From Antedon mediterranea (lineage: Eukaryota > Echinodermata > Crinoidea > Comatulida > Antedonidae), in assembly GCF_964355755.1 (NCBI RefSeq), contig NC_092677.1:8251001-8315000 (forward strand): a stretch of DNA of 64,000 nt, in the 5' to 3' direction. Within the stretch, counting starts at the first letter, position 1; each line of letters begins with the position of its first letter. A program made the position numbers and the translations under genes. Positions 24,501 through 37,045 of this stretch are shown here, piece by piece. The notes under the pieces are model-generated. The model searched no databases. It was given only the letters and a program-made list of their open reading frames with translations, and had not been told where the DNA came from.

Positions 24501-27500
24501 AGTTGATACTCATTGAATGATTGATCATTTTTAATTTTAAACATCTTTCAACTCATTTTACTTATGCTTTACATACTTTCAGGCACACTCAAAATTAGTT
24601 TTTCTTTCCATTTTAGGGCTTAATTGATTTACTAATTGAAGATAATATTTTAAAGGAGGTAACACTTCAATATCGACAGTTAATTCAGCATGATGTCCAT
24701 TCTAAACAGCCAACTAGCGATCTTTACTTGCAAGTGTGTACATGTAATGCTGTCCGACAAATCATGGATGGAGTACCACTCAATCCAAAGTACATACAAA
24801 TGCTCAAGACAGCGAGCAAAGAAAATATAACTTTTTTTACTATGGTAATGAATAAAGATGTATTGTTAAAAAATAACAAATATTTGATATTAGGTTGATT
24901 TTGAACTGATGGACTAGAAGGTAGAAATAACTGGGTTTTTATTACAATTAATTATAAATACTGTAATACTAAATGTTATAGAAAATATGGCACAACTGAT
25001 GTGTAATTTTTGCTGTACAGTACATTTGTTTGTAAATTCCAGGTTTGTTGGAAAACTGTCCAAAATTCAGATGATAGACTGAAAGAAAAAATAAAACTAT
25101 TTATAAGGTATAATTGTTGTTTCACCCGTCTTATTGTTGGCCTGTATAACATAAGATCAGTATTGAAATTGACACGGACATTTCACTCCACTTGTGCTTG
25201 TTCCGAGCTAGTTTTATAGCCCTTAACTAGAATAGTCCAAGATAGGTAAGACTCTTCTTATACTAGCCCCAATTTGCTTAAACCAAACAACAGTGTATCT
25301 CCATATATCTTTGGTTTTGGTAGCATAATTACTGGAATGGCAATTTTCATGATTTTTTTTTTTTTTTATGTTTTGGTTCATATTTACTATATTTTGTGTG
25401 GTATTAGTGTACAGTATTAGATTAGATTACTTTATCCATTTGTGTGTTTTTCTATAAGAACAATATCAAGTAGCTCTGATGTTTTAAGAGCAATTGGTTC
25501 AAGTGAACTCAAACAACTTTTTACTAAAGATGAATTTACGGAGCTTATTTTTCAAGTGGACAACCAATCACGACCTGCCTTCTCAGTTAGATCTAATACT
25601 GTACTCCAACAAAAAGGTGAGAGCTTTTCCCCTACATCAGAGTTATTGGTGGTAAGCCTCAAAACTTGAGATGCTTGTCTGGTGTGATCAGAAGTTTATT
25701 TGCTGGCATTTGTAAACTTAGCAAAACTATAATAATTACATTTGTCTTTTCAGCAAACAAAGCCTTATACATTGGTCAAATTGAACAACAACTCTTAACA
25801 ACCAATCAGCACCAACGAATACAAACATTACTGACAGAATTACATCGTGTAGCGCCAAACAAGCGCCACTCAGGTTTATCAGAATTGGTAAGTTGATAAA
25901 TAAGGTTCTTATTGCATTCACAAGTTTAATTAAAGATGTGGAAAGTGTCATTTTTCACAATTAATTCTTCGAACAGTTCAGTAGGATCAGTAATGATTTC
26001 AGTAGTATGTTAAACACCAGTAGTTGATGAGTTCTTTGTGTGTACTTGACAGTTTCAATGTATTCTCCACATTTTTCTATGGACCAAATACTGTACTATG
26101 TTATTTAAATATATTGTTTTGCTTTCAGTGGAAGATCGACAAGAGTTACTCTTTTATAATAGATGGTATGGGCAACAAGAAGTTACAAGATGTGGTGTTT
26201 CTGATGTTGGTGAAATCCAGACATTGTCTTCAAATAAAGGTTTCTATATATTATTCCGAGTACACTGAAACCTTCATTAAGCCGAAATTCAGGACCCACC
26301 AAAGTGTCTCCTTAATAAGAATGTCCTCTGTGTAGTTGACTGTAGTGTTGAAAAATGTTGTTACCCTCGGTCGTTTAGTTTTACCCCTCAAAGGTGGTGT
26401 ATCTGCTGTAATAGAAATGTTGATTTTGTTTTTGTTACTTTTGTCTTTTGGACGTGAATAAATGTTCCTTGAATTGAATTGAATTGATTGCAGGCAGGTG
26501 TTCCTGCCATTTCTTAGTATAGTATAAGATATTTGGAGATTTCCTTCTGGCTGGCTCTGTATTCTTCTGTTGTCTTGTGGACCCATACTAAAGATGATGG
26601 CCTAACCTGCATTGTAATTACATAGCATAATCACAAATATTAATTTGCAGGATTTTAAGACAGCAAGATCACTATTAACCACCGCTTTTGATGCCGTCAA
26701 GGACACATCTTTGAAGCTAGGCAAGGCTATCCAACATGAGATACTACATGTGGATATATGTTCTTTAAAGCTAGGCCAACAGACTGCTGCAGAGAAGAAT
26801 AATATGACTCACAGAGCAATGGGCTGCCTTGGTACAATACAAAGTGGTAAATATACTATGCATTTATACTTTAGGAAGTGGCACTGTAGCTTGGTAGCAT
26901 TGTTTTCCAATCCCAAGGTCTTTGGTTCAAATCCTGTCTTAGGATTTTCTGATGACCAGTATATCATACATTATAATCAAAGTTATCAAAATGATAAACT
27001 TATTGAAATTATTTTACAAATATTGCTACTAGATCGTGACATCCCACCAAGGCCTGAGATAGTGGAGCGATGCTTACTATATCTTTTAAACTATGGGATG
27101 TGGTTTACAGTATTGAATGTTAAACAGAGACCACCAGTAGTCCAGGTAAATACATGCAAAATTATTTGTTAATTTAAATGAAATGACTGCTTTCATATTA
27201 GCTATTTTTAATACCCTATTTCTCCATGGAATAACCAACAAAAAAAATGACCCACCTTTTCATTTACTACTTTTTTCAGGTTGGTCAAATGTTATCAGAA
27301 ATCTGTAAAGACATCTCCAACATCAACAGCTGTAGGCGACAAGCTAAAGCCCTGTGGGATTCATTTGTTCAAATATTTAGCAGCTCAAACCAGTTAAAGA
27401 GAAGTGCAAATGGAAAACCAGCTAACAAGGCAGGGCAAGCTTTAATGAACAGGTATATTAAAATCTTGGTTTTTTTAAATATTTTATACGCAACAGCGAG

Positions 27501-30015
27501 CAACTCACCAATTACAGGATGGATAATACTTCATAATTTATAAATTCAGTCTCATTTGAGGAAGTTGAAAGAGTAGTGAATTATACAACCCTAGGTTAGG
27601 ATTGAACCCTGGACCTTGGGATTGGAAGGCAAGCACATTAACCACCAAGCTTCATCTCCACTATTGTTGCAACATGTATTCAAACTGTTGAAGTCATTTT
27701 ATAAATCCTGAAAATTCTTTTGCCAATTACATTTTTAATTTTTAGAATGGAGTTCTTAAGTTTCATACAATTGATTGAAGAACCAACGGTTATGAGTGTA
27801 ATAGCATCTTGTCTTATCAAACTCCATAATGTCTTGAAAGATGATGCTGGAAATGAAGTCTACCACCAATATCCTAATCTATGGCCAACAACCATTACAA
27901 AGTAAGTACAATTAATACTGAACACCTTTGGATTGACTTATGTCGGGTTTTTCAGAAAATATGGTATTCTTAAAGTGTTTTTAATGGTTAAAAAGAATTT
28001 GGGAGCTTTTGGACCTCAACAAAATTCTGGTTTTGAGAGATTCAGCAGTTTTTTATTCATTATACAATTGACATAGGAGCTATATAGGCATCAGTCAGCA
28101 GAAGAGTGTGGTCATAATTTTTTACAAAATTCTTGGTTTTGTCTTTTTTGCAGTGTCAGTTCGGTTGTTACTGATGCTGTTACATCAGGCATGACTCAGT
28201 ATGTCCAGCACATTATTCAACACAACCCACACCAATCTTCATGGTTGAAATCACAGGCTGACATTCATTATGGTAAGTATTGATAATCCTAGTATAAAGC
28301 ACAGTTCTCCAAAAGAACTCTGCCCAAATGGCTTTCAAACTGTGTAATGAAAGTAAAACCCTTTTCCCTCTTTCTTAAATTGATTATTGTAATGTGTAGC
28401 GTTTACATTCACAGGTGACAGCCAACATGCAGCAGCAATCAAATTCTACTTACAGTCTGCTATGTTGCCTAGCAACTTCTTCACTTCACCAGTTCCAAAA
28501 CAATTGTGGGATGATGCAGTTTACCGACGCATCATCAAATGCTGCTCTTATTTAAAGTGCCACACTCAGGTGGCTGTGTTCTGTCAGTTCCTGGAGCCTG
28601 TAGATCATCCAACAGCTTTTAAAGCTTTACAGGAGAGAATATGGTAAGGAAGGGAGGTTGTGGTTCAATCTGATATTAGGGAGCTTTCGATTTGTAAGGA
28701 CTGACGATCACCAAACTTGTGAGCATGCAGGAATATGTACTTGCTTTTGTACTTGTTTGTTTCTACATCCAGATGATGACCGGCGTCACATCATTTAACC
28801 TGACCTAGGTTGGTCGTCGATCCTCAGTAGTTGCAAATCGAAAGTTCCCTAGTATCTCAACTCTGGTTTATTCCCATAATTATGTTGTAGTCCAGAATTC
28901 CTTCAGAATTCAAGATGTATGGAGAATTATTTAAGCTGTAATAATTTTGTTCTGTTTAGTATAAGTTCCACAAGAATTGAATATAGTAGCATCACTTCTA
29001 ATTGTAATACAATAATTATTATTTTAAAGTTTTGATAAATCATTGATTCGATATGATCTTTGAATATTTTTCATTGTTGTTTTTGTGATTATTATTATTT
29101 TACAATATCTTTTTTCAGTTATGATGCTATGGATTGTCTGTATCACTGCTTTTGGGACATGGGCATTCTGGAATATTTAATCTGTATCCTTATTATGGTA
29201 ATTTGTATCTGTGGTAATCCTACCTCACACGATTGCTTCAGAGCACTATTTTAAGACCTTTTAAGCTCTACAGCTTACTATGCTGGTCGGTCGGTAAACA
29301 CTAACTTGAGCACGCGACTGCAGCCATGTATATGGCCTTGTTTTTTATTGTTTTTCTTCACACAGAAAATAGAACACAATTTAAATATTACACTTTAAAA
29401 AAAAAGTGCAGAAGAACTCCAAAATAAGCAAACTTTAGTTCATGGTGGTTTAAGATGCTCATCAACCGATCCCATCTGGGGTTTAAATCCTTTCAGATGC
29501 TATCATTTTTGCTTACAAAAAAAAGAAAAACTCCACTCCCAAACACTTATAGTGATTATTTAATTTCTTTCATTATTAGCAGCTCTTTGCACTGTACTTA
29601 CAGAAATAAAACATTAGAGGTAAGCGATTCACATTGCATTGAATTAGTGTTCTACAGAAATGTTTATTTTTTTTTCAAGATTTTTATATATGGTAGGCCT
29701 ATATTCTTTCTTAATAGTTTTAATACAGATATCCTAAACAAACGAAACGAGTTGGTGAAAAAGCGGAAAGCGGTAGGTTTTTTATATTTACTTTACTTTG
29801 ACGTTGAGCTTTCATTTTCTTTATATTACATATTGCTTATAACTATTAACCTGGTTTAAATCAAAAACATAACTTGTAGCATCCATTTTTTGTTTCAGGT
29901 TGATGTTATTGGACAAGTTGAATTAAACAGCTGTAACTCAACAGAGATATTTAGTGAAGTGATAAAGAAAAGAAAAACAATGATGCTACAATCAATGGCA
30001 AAACAGTATTTATAA
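21600..30015 (+). CDS. INTS8: Integrator complex subunit 8
   Basis: INTS8 is a helical-repeat subunit of the nuclear Integrator complex, which cleaves snRNA and promoter-proximal transcripts; with INTS6 it recruits PP2A. Exons: 21600-21708, 22081-22243, 22817-22957, 23097-23171, 23385-23433, 23588-23857, 24357-24497, 24617-24844, 25043-25107, 25459-25616, 25754-25887, 26129-26239, 26651-26846, 27033-27145, 27280-27452, 27746-27901, 28154-28272, 28415-28643, 29119-29183, 29729-29772, 29899-30015. Total 2856 nt, 951 aa (human 995). Landmarks: WFEFLLNQNQLETHL, KILALKVAAHMKW, CFDLGSYYFHCGQ, CTCNAVRQIMDG, IGQIEQQLLTTN, IKCCSYLKCHTQVAVFCQFL, YDAMDCLYHCFWDMGILEYL and the MAKQYL end. Exon 20 is only 44 nt, found from conservation and phase. 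A MITE lies in intron 6, a SINE in intron 15. Confidence 0.96.
22322..22364. repeat. 15-bp perfect inverted repeat in INTS8 intron 2
   Basis: TGCATATTACAGGGC (22322-22336) pairs exactly with GCCCTGTAATATGCA (22350-22364) around a 13-nt loop that contains GCTTTAAGC. It is probably a MITE core. A small-RNA hairpin is possible, but the stem is short for a microRNA precursor. Confidence 0.7.
23964..24114. mobile_element. 151-bp CAGTCAACTCTCCCA-ended MITE in INTS8 intron 6
   Basis: The ends are CAGTCAACTCTCCCA and TGGGAGAGTTGACTG, with TA on each side (23962-23963 and 24115-24116). Internal sequence including TCCATTAAAAACACATTC and AGGACC recurs inverted near 41465 and in degraded form near 27945. 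It is a pogo/mariner-type non-autonomous element by target and end sequence. Confidence 0.8.
26265..26340. repeat. Short relic of the 'GTGTCTCCTTAATAAG' repeat family, INTS8 intron 12
   Basis: ACTGAAACCTTCATTAAGCC, GGACCCACCAAAGTGTCTCC and TTAATAAGAATGTCC resemble the MITE-like family at 18430 and 42185. It is incomplete. Confidence 0.4.
26441..26489 (+). repeat. Retroelement-like 3' tail, (TTGAA)n, INTS8 intron 12
   Basis: TGAATAAATGTTCCTTGAAT followed by repeated TGAAT units resembles the 3' tail of LINE or SINE insertions. No coding part is attached. Confidence 0.4.
26868..26945 (+). repeat. tRNA-derived SINE fragment (plus strand), INTS8 intron 13
   Basis: ACTGTAGCTTGGTAGCATTG (A box) and CCAATCCCAAGGTC followed by GGTTCAAATCC (B box) align with the two minus-strand copies at 27495-27655 and 57330-57505. 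It directly follows the exon 13 donor at 26846. Confidence 0.7.
27495..27655 (-). repeat. tRNA-derived SINE (minus strand), INTS8 intron 15
   Basis: Read on the minus strand, AAGCTTGGTGGTTAATGTGC (A box), CCAATCCCAAGGTC and GGGTTCAATCC (B box) are followed by a body with CTACTCTTTCAACTTCCTC and TTATCCATCCTGTAATTGG. The same body and order occur at 57330-57505, so the non-tRNA part defines a family. Confidence 0.8.
27945..28050. repeat. Degraded CAGTCAACTCTCC-family MITE, INTS8 intron 16
   Basis: GTATTCTTAAAGTGTTTTTAATGG and TTTTGGACCTCAA match the middle of the family at 41465 (GTATTTGGAATGTGTTTTTAATGG, GGTCCTCAAG). The termini are lost. Confidence 0.5.
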
Positions 30016-30669
30016 TGAGAAGAAAATAAGAACTGCGTACATTTCGATGCCGTTTTTGACTGACTTGGATTGTCTTTTATTGTCTTTATACACAAAAAAG
30101 AAATATTGTGCCACTGTTGCTTGGTGGTTGACATGCTAAATTTTTTGTTGAACAAAATAAAAAAAACCAAACACAATAAGTATAAATATCTTAGTGACGT
30201 TTTGTTAACATGTTTTCAACTTCATCAAACTATTGTTTGGATTGTCTCTGTAAAATCTTGAAGTTGAGCACACATTGATATATTATATTACAGTATGTAT
30301 ATAATAATAACAGGATTTTTATAGTGCAGATACCACTCAAGAGTGCTCAAGGCGCATTCAAAAAAATAAAACAAATCATACAAATGCCCGACAAATAAAA
30401 TGCAATTTCTTTGGAGGGTCCCCATCCGTTCTCGTTCTGTCGCGGTCCCGGACCCTTACCTAGGTGACCAAACAAAGGAACAGGATACACATTTGCCTTG
30501 CCACAGACGACCGGGTGCTCAGAGACAACAACCAAGACAGAGGCACTCCAAAGATAATGCTGGTCAGGAAAAAGTATACTATACAATTCTAGAACTTTAA
30601 GAAACCTCATGATTCCCATATGCCTTAATGAATAAATGTGTTTTTAATAATTTTTTAAAAGTATCAACA

Positions 30670-30746
<77 letters not shown>

Positions 30747-31222
30747 ATATATATATCTTATACATTTGAAAACAGCATCTTAATATTTTTTGTTATAAAA
30801 TGTCAAATAAAAAAAAACCATAAGAATATCTCAAGTTTGGTTCGCATTGTATTATCGATGGCTGTGGAACTATATAAGACGAGTTCACACAGGAATTCGT
30901 GATCGACGGACGGACGGACCGACGAAGATGACGTCACCTCTCGTAGAAAATACGTATATTCTAATTATGAATACTGTATTGATAATATAAATTAGAAATA
31001 TGTTTTGTGACTTTGCAAGGAAAATGTATTCATTATTATATACATTATTTTACTTGTATTAGATAGGAGGACCATGATGTTAAATAATGTCTTTTAGACA
31101 CTGTTACATAGGCACCTTGACCGTACTGATTTTCCGCCGCGGAAATCTCCGGTTTCCGATACCATGCTTGTATTGAAACCCAAATCGGTCGGTCTATTGT
31201 CACTTACCACCTCAAGTTCAAC
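30016..31222. other. INTS8 3' UTR and intergenic DNA
   Basis: AATAAA at 30156-30161 is a plausible INTS8 poly(A) signal. A repeat-like stretch at about 30305-30670 (starting AGGATTTTTATAGTGCAGAT, with AAGGCGCATTCAAAA) resembles common marine interspersed repeats, and a (TA)n array follows. No gene is recognised. Confidence 0.45.
30674..30760. repeat. (TA)n microsatellite
   Basis: An almost pure TA dinucleotide array of about 85 bp, interrupted once by TTTA. It is likely polymorphic in length. Confidence 0.95.
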
Positions 31223-34200
31223 ATGGAACTTGGTAGCCTGTTAGTTATTCTGTTTTTAAAGTTTATACATAGTCATGGTGAGTATCTGATATTGTTTTAA
31301 TGCGAAGAATGGAAGGCCTAACGCTTTCTTGAATTACTATTAGGCCTATTAGCCAATTGGATAAACAAAATATTATGCTATTTGTCAAGTTTAAAATGTG
31401 TTCGTTCACTAGATTAATACCTTTTGAGATTCTTGAACGTTTATTTATACAGTATATAAAAACAAACTTACAGCTAACTTTTTAAAATTTGTTATCTATT
31501 TTTTATACAGGTAAACGTTTTAAAATGTGCTTTTGTTCTTTCAGTTTCTTTGATATTGCTACCATTGTTCTTTAGGTTTCTTTGATATTGCTACCATTTG
31601 AGATTCTTAGGTAAAGGTAAAAACATAAAAACCGTACAGCAAAACAAAAGTAAAACTTTTTCTATTTCTCTTTTTTGTAGGCGCAAGAATTACGGCTAGA
31701 ACTTTAAACTCCACATCTACAGTTGGCGATGATGTTTTCTTGAACTGTCCTGGAGCCAACGTTCAGATCGCGGTGTGGACGTTAAACGACAACTTCGTTA
31801 GTGAGGAGGACGGGCGCATCTACATCATACCAGGCCGTGGAATGCTGCTTTTGAACGTAGAGATAGCTGACACGGGTAGATACCTTTGTCGGAATGTCTT
31901 TGGAGATAAAATAGTTGAATCCACGATAGATCTAGACGTTGCTCCAGCTCTTGACCAACCAGAACTTGCAGAAACCAATTGTAAGTATAATATGAAGTTT
32001 CTAGTTGATGCTCAGTTGTTAATTTTTACCAATTCAGTAGACCTACTTGGAAAATATAATTTCGGTTATAGAAAAAGAAACTAAAAAACATGATTATTCC
32101 GTATTCAAATCCATCTTTCTTAACTCTATACTTGGTTTTATTTCGAGGTTATTGACTTTCTTTGAAACACAAAGAAAAAGGCCCATATTTGTCCAATTTT
32201 GCTTTGTTTTATATTCTCATAGTCTAGATGCCACTTAATTAGTATAGATTCGATTTTAAATTACTGGCCTCCCGATGTATTCACAGGGTATTTTACCTTT
32301 TTATACAGTATTTAAACAATTATTTAAATTCTAAATTTTCCTTGAAAATACAATAAGTAATGTTATTATTTTAATTGAATTGAATTGTATCGCTCTCTTT
32401 TCATAATGTTGATTGGGTGAACGTCAGTATTGGCATAGGTTTCTCTGTGTTAACATTGAGTGTTGTTTTTTTAATTGTAGTTAAATGTGGAACACCAAGA
32501 GCTCGAGGTAAGATCGTCGGAGGTAGGATGACGTATGCCGGACAAATACCATGGCAGGTCATGCTGTGGCACACACAGAAAAAGAAGCTCTTCTGTGGCG
32601 GGGCACTTTTGAACAGATTCTGGATTGTCACTGCAGCTCATTGTATACATTTAAGTGACGCCAGTAAACTAAACGTTAAAGTAAGTGTGGTTTATTTATC
32701 TTCATCATTTTTATTACTAACAACATTATCGTCATCATCACCAATTTCGCGGAGAATAGCAAGATTGCCAAGCAAAAAACTGTCACAGTCATGATTTCAG
32801 CCTAAATCAAAGTTTAACATGTATTTATAGCAGGATTCTGTATTAACAAGACCATAGGCCTACATGGCTGCAATTGCGTTTAAAAAGAGTTTACAGTCAT
32901 GACATCTACGGACTAGATGCCCTGAGTTTTAAAGCTAAATTGAAGTATGTAGATAATGCCTGTTGCATGTTCCAGGTCCGGTTAGGTGAGTGGGACGCTG
33001 ACACGGAAGAAGATTTTGAGAGCCATTTTGAAGTTAATGAGATAGTTATTCATCCTGATTACAACATAGAAACATTCGATTCAGATATTGCATTAATACG
33101 TCTTAAACAGCCAATACGCTATACGGATTATATACTTCCAGGTAATTACATACTTTAGTGTTTATTGTACATACATTATTTGAAGAACACGTGGGCTGAA
33201 AGTTTTAAACATTCTATTTCTGTATTTATGAAAGGAGATTAAAAGACTGCATTCTACTGATTAATATGAAACGTATGGTTAATGTGACGATGGTTATGTT
33301 ACGGAAACAGTTGGACGTCATAGTAATATGGAACGAAGAATGTAAGCCTAATAAATGAGTAATTTATAGAGAGTCCCAATTACGAATTTAATTTCTCACG
33401 GGTTAAGTGTAAATTGGTAAATAGTTCACGATGTAATCTCATGCTATACCAATTTGTAGTTTTCTTGTAGTACGGCATATTATTTTCTTTTCATATTATA
33501 TTTCAATATAGTTTGTCTACCAAGCCAACAACGTGCAGAGAAGCTGATAAAAGCCGGTCAGAAAGGTTTTGTATCTGGTTGGGGAGCAACCAAGGAGAAT
33601 GGAGATTATGTTCGCTACCTCCGTCGGGTAGGTTTATACTGCTGCCAGTAAGTGTACGGTGGTGTGAATTCAAGACAATTTAACAACAGGACACTGAACG
33701 CGCGTTGCTAAGATAGGAACTCGTAATAGTCATTTGATATTATGTCTGGCTGCACAAATACCAACAGTACTGTGATTGTGTACATATTCTCCACAGGTGT
33801 GCCCTGATCGTATCGCAGCCACAGATAAACCCTCTGATATCTCCGGAGCTCAGCAACCTGTTGTATTGTTGTATTTCCTTGATGAGACTGCCCATCTTCT
33901 CACCCGTTCAAAATAATGTAGGCATACCTATACTAAAATTCTAAACCAAACTCTGTTTTATCAAACTAGGTTCGTCTGCAAGTTAGAGATCAACATCTGT
34001 GTGGTACCCAACATTCTGATCTTATAACTAATAATATGTTTTGTGCTGCGCCAATGCCCGGGAAACAATCACGTGATGCATGTCAGGGAGACAGCGGAGG
34101 GCCCTTCGTGGTTCGTGTAGGTATTTTGTTTGAATTATTGTAGAATCGTTCCATTATATACAGCCATGTTACTTCTCTAGCAGGTACTTTAGTAAACAAA

Positions 34201-37045
34201 CTCACCGAGAAACAATGATGGAAGAGGAGCCTACATGTAGAAGTAACTTGTTTCTTTTTGTCTTTTCAATTTTCCATTTGAGAAGGTCTAATACCGTACT
34301 ATATTTATATATCAAACGGATATAATATGTTGCTGGTGGGCAAAATAAGTTTAAAAAGCATTGGACTAATTGAAAAATGCCTCGACCTTTCTGTTAGGCT
34401 ACAACTGTCTTCTTGAGTACCGTTGAAGATGGTTGCATAACAACCGAAGAATTTCTTGTATTTCATTTTCGAAATGTACCCTTAAACCTGGATAAGTGTT
34501 TATTCGCCTTAGTATTGGTTACCTGGTTAAAAGATGGTACTAGTAGGCCTAAATTAAATTTGCTCATCCTGCTTGAATAAACTAAGCCTACTGGCTCTTT
34601 ATGTAGGATTCGAATCATTGGTACCTGATAGGATTGGTCAGCTGGGGAATAGGCTGCGGAAGACCTGTGCATCCAGGTGTCTATACACGTGTTACGAGAT
34701 TCAAATCATGGATTGATGATATTATTCAGGATTACTCGTGCGACAATGGTAAGTAGGTCTATGTATGAAGATGCTGACTGCATGCTATCCAGCCGATCGC
34801 TACTTGACTTATCCGGCTCGTCAGTCTCCTGTTCAGCCTGGACAGTAGGCCTACAAGTAGACATAATCAGATGTCGTCACCGTGATGGTTAGTTATAGCC
34901 TACAGTAATAATGTAATGCTGCACTTATATATGGTTGGGCATATCGATGTTTAATTAAAGAATGTCATATAGACTTTTCAAATTCTCCTTTTTTTTTTAG
35001 CAAAAGAGCGAACATTTAATGCTTCCTTACAACATAAAGACGCAATAATTGAGACGCTGCAATCTCAGCTAGATAAAATAAGGTTTCTGTCGGGTAATGA
35101 ATCAGGTAAATATGTTTCAACAATTTTATCAATTATTCTGTTAAAAAGAAAATATAATATAATATCGTCAATATTTAATAATTATTGACACTTTCATATC
35201 AGTTCCTTTCTTTCATTGTTTTATTTTAAGAAACGGACACTATGATCGCCGCGGTACATCGAGGAGGGAGTGAACATACTCCGCATTTTACAGGTATTCA
35301 TGGCTTATTTATTATTGGTTTCTAGAATATCTATCTTGTCAAATTAAAAATATATTTTGCCAATTTTTTTTTGGTTTTTCGTAATATGATTATTGTTTTA
35401 TATTTAATGTAGATACTAGGTCAACAACTCCGCCTACAACGGAAATTTCCGACAGAACAACAGGTAATGTAGACCTAAGTTTATATTTATTCACCGGCAT
35501 CTAATTGGTTAATCGCCGGTCTATAGTTATTGCCATTTCCCCTTCGTCTCGGGATACTGATAATCTACAGCTCATATTCAGCTCGGTCAATATTTATATA
35601 CCATTGAAAAAAGATCAAAAGACCAAAAGGAAGACCGGACGGATGGCAGTTAACCTTAAAAAAGAAACTTTTCACTTTTCACATGCGGACCTTTACACAT
35701 GCTTGCTAAAAAATGTGCAAAGTGTTGAAGAAGAAGAAAAAGAAGAGATTGAAGAAAGTTATTTTTTCATATGCAAATTATTGGTTTCCTACGATTTTAA
35801 CACATACCGTAACTAGAATTAATGAGAGTACTATTATTGTTATTATTTTATTATCACTTTATGGGTAATTGTATATAATATTCAATCTAATATAATTCTG
35901 TAGAATCTTCAGTAACGCAGTCGCCAGCTTCCGAAACCTACCGCCTAGACAGATGGACACCGTATGAGTTTATATCAGAGGATACCTGGAATGATTGTGT
36001 CGGCGGACGACGCTATATCAGACCAACTGGTCTTATTATCGGATCGTATGTTGGAGTCGTGCTTTGTTCTTCTACTAAGTACAAAATATTCTTATCACAA
36101 CGTCCCAACGAGAAGTTCTTGTACGTATAATACCTTTTATAACATTTATTATATAACAAGTGAAAGATATACGTTCTACTACATTATATTTCTTGGCGAT
36201 CCAAGTGAACTGAGCGCATGTTTCAACTTCATTCTTAACTGCTTGGATGGTGGAATAAAACATGTTGTTAGGTGTAATGGATCTATGTGATATTCAGTCC
36301 TTTCAACAGAGCTGAGATGACCAGAAGACAGGGTAGCCCGTTTTTGTAGTACCTCCAGTTCTTATTTGAGAAAACCTGTTCTACCACTAGAACTATTGGT
36401 AGAAGAGTGTCCTGATTGTTGTTTAAGGCCAATCAACTTGACAACAGAAAAAAACTTAGTTCCCGATTAAGATACAATTGATAGCGAAGTTCCTATCCCT
36501 ATAGATCCTTACCTAGCTTTTAATTACTACACCGTATACCCGAGAATGTTCGATACGTAAAATCATAATAATCTATACCTATAATATGGCATATTTTAAC
36601 TGTTAAATAATACTTTTTTTATGAATCAATTTTAGAAACGTTGCAGATAGTCGAGGTTATGGACAGGACCACTGTCAGTTTGTCGGTGCGTCAATGTCAG
36701 ATCATTTTAAAATTGATAATGATAACTTTTGGGCAACACCCAGAACCAGAGGTAAATATGGCATATATATCTATTTATTCTGTCTTTATACTGAATGACA
36801 CTTTCAGGGCTAAAGCATTGATTTCCAAAGTGGTTCAGTAGAGAAACATTAACAATATAAAAAAATAGACAACTAACAAAAGAAAATGAGATTGAATCAT
36901 GCAGTACTAAAAATGTTACATATTCACAGGGTACTATAGAGCAAAGTGGAACGATATGTTACAAGTTGGCGACATAGGAGGTTTTATACATGGTGGCTGG
37001 CACAACTCGTTCAAGTGGTATGAGTGTGGCGTCGTTATACCGTAG
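31223..37045 (+). CDS. Secreted Ig-domain trypsin-like serine protease with unassigned C-terminal domain
   Basis: Exons: 31223-31277, 31681-31980, 32481-32680, 32976-33141, 33512-33627, 33970-34116, 34607-34748, 35001-35105, 35231-35293, 35413-35463, 35904-36120, 36636-36751, 36930-37045; 1794 nt, 597 aa. Order: signal peptide (1-18); one Ig domain (about 19-115; [19 protein letters not shown]); S1A protease (130-375); coiled-coil-like segment (378-405); Ser/Thr/Pro linker; C-terminal domain (about 460-597). Activation would cut GK|IVGG (K129-I130). The triad is H172 (AAHC), D222 (SDIAL), S321 (GDSGGP); D315 and two pocket glycines predict cleavage after Lys/Arg. Cys121 and Cys242 can tether the Ig part after activation. 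The usual 136-201 disulfide is lost at both ends (GFVSGWG; PFVVR). The C-terminal domain ([47 protein letters not shown]) I do not recognise. An active extracellular enzyme is inferred; substrate unknown. Confidence 0.88.
31541..31599 (+). repeat. Short tandem duplication spanning acceptor-like sites, protease intron 1
   Basis: TTTCTTTGATATTGCTACCATT occurs twice (near 31544 and 31577), each preceded by a GTTCTTT(C)AG acceptor-like sequence. Neither copy opens a conserved exon in phase. Confidence 0.65.

Noticed and set aside
26868-26945. A genuine tRNA gene
   Set aside because: A and B boxes are present, but the acceptor stem does not pair and the sequence matches a dispersed SINE family.
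33795-33917. Open stretch after an acceptor-like CTCCACAG in the protease gene (GTGTGCCCTGATCG...)
   Set aside because: It runs into a TAA and interrupts the protease fold. Joining 33627 directly to 33970 gives [15 protein letters not shown], the expected S1A sequence, in phase.
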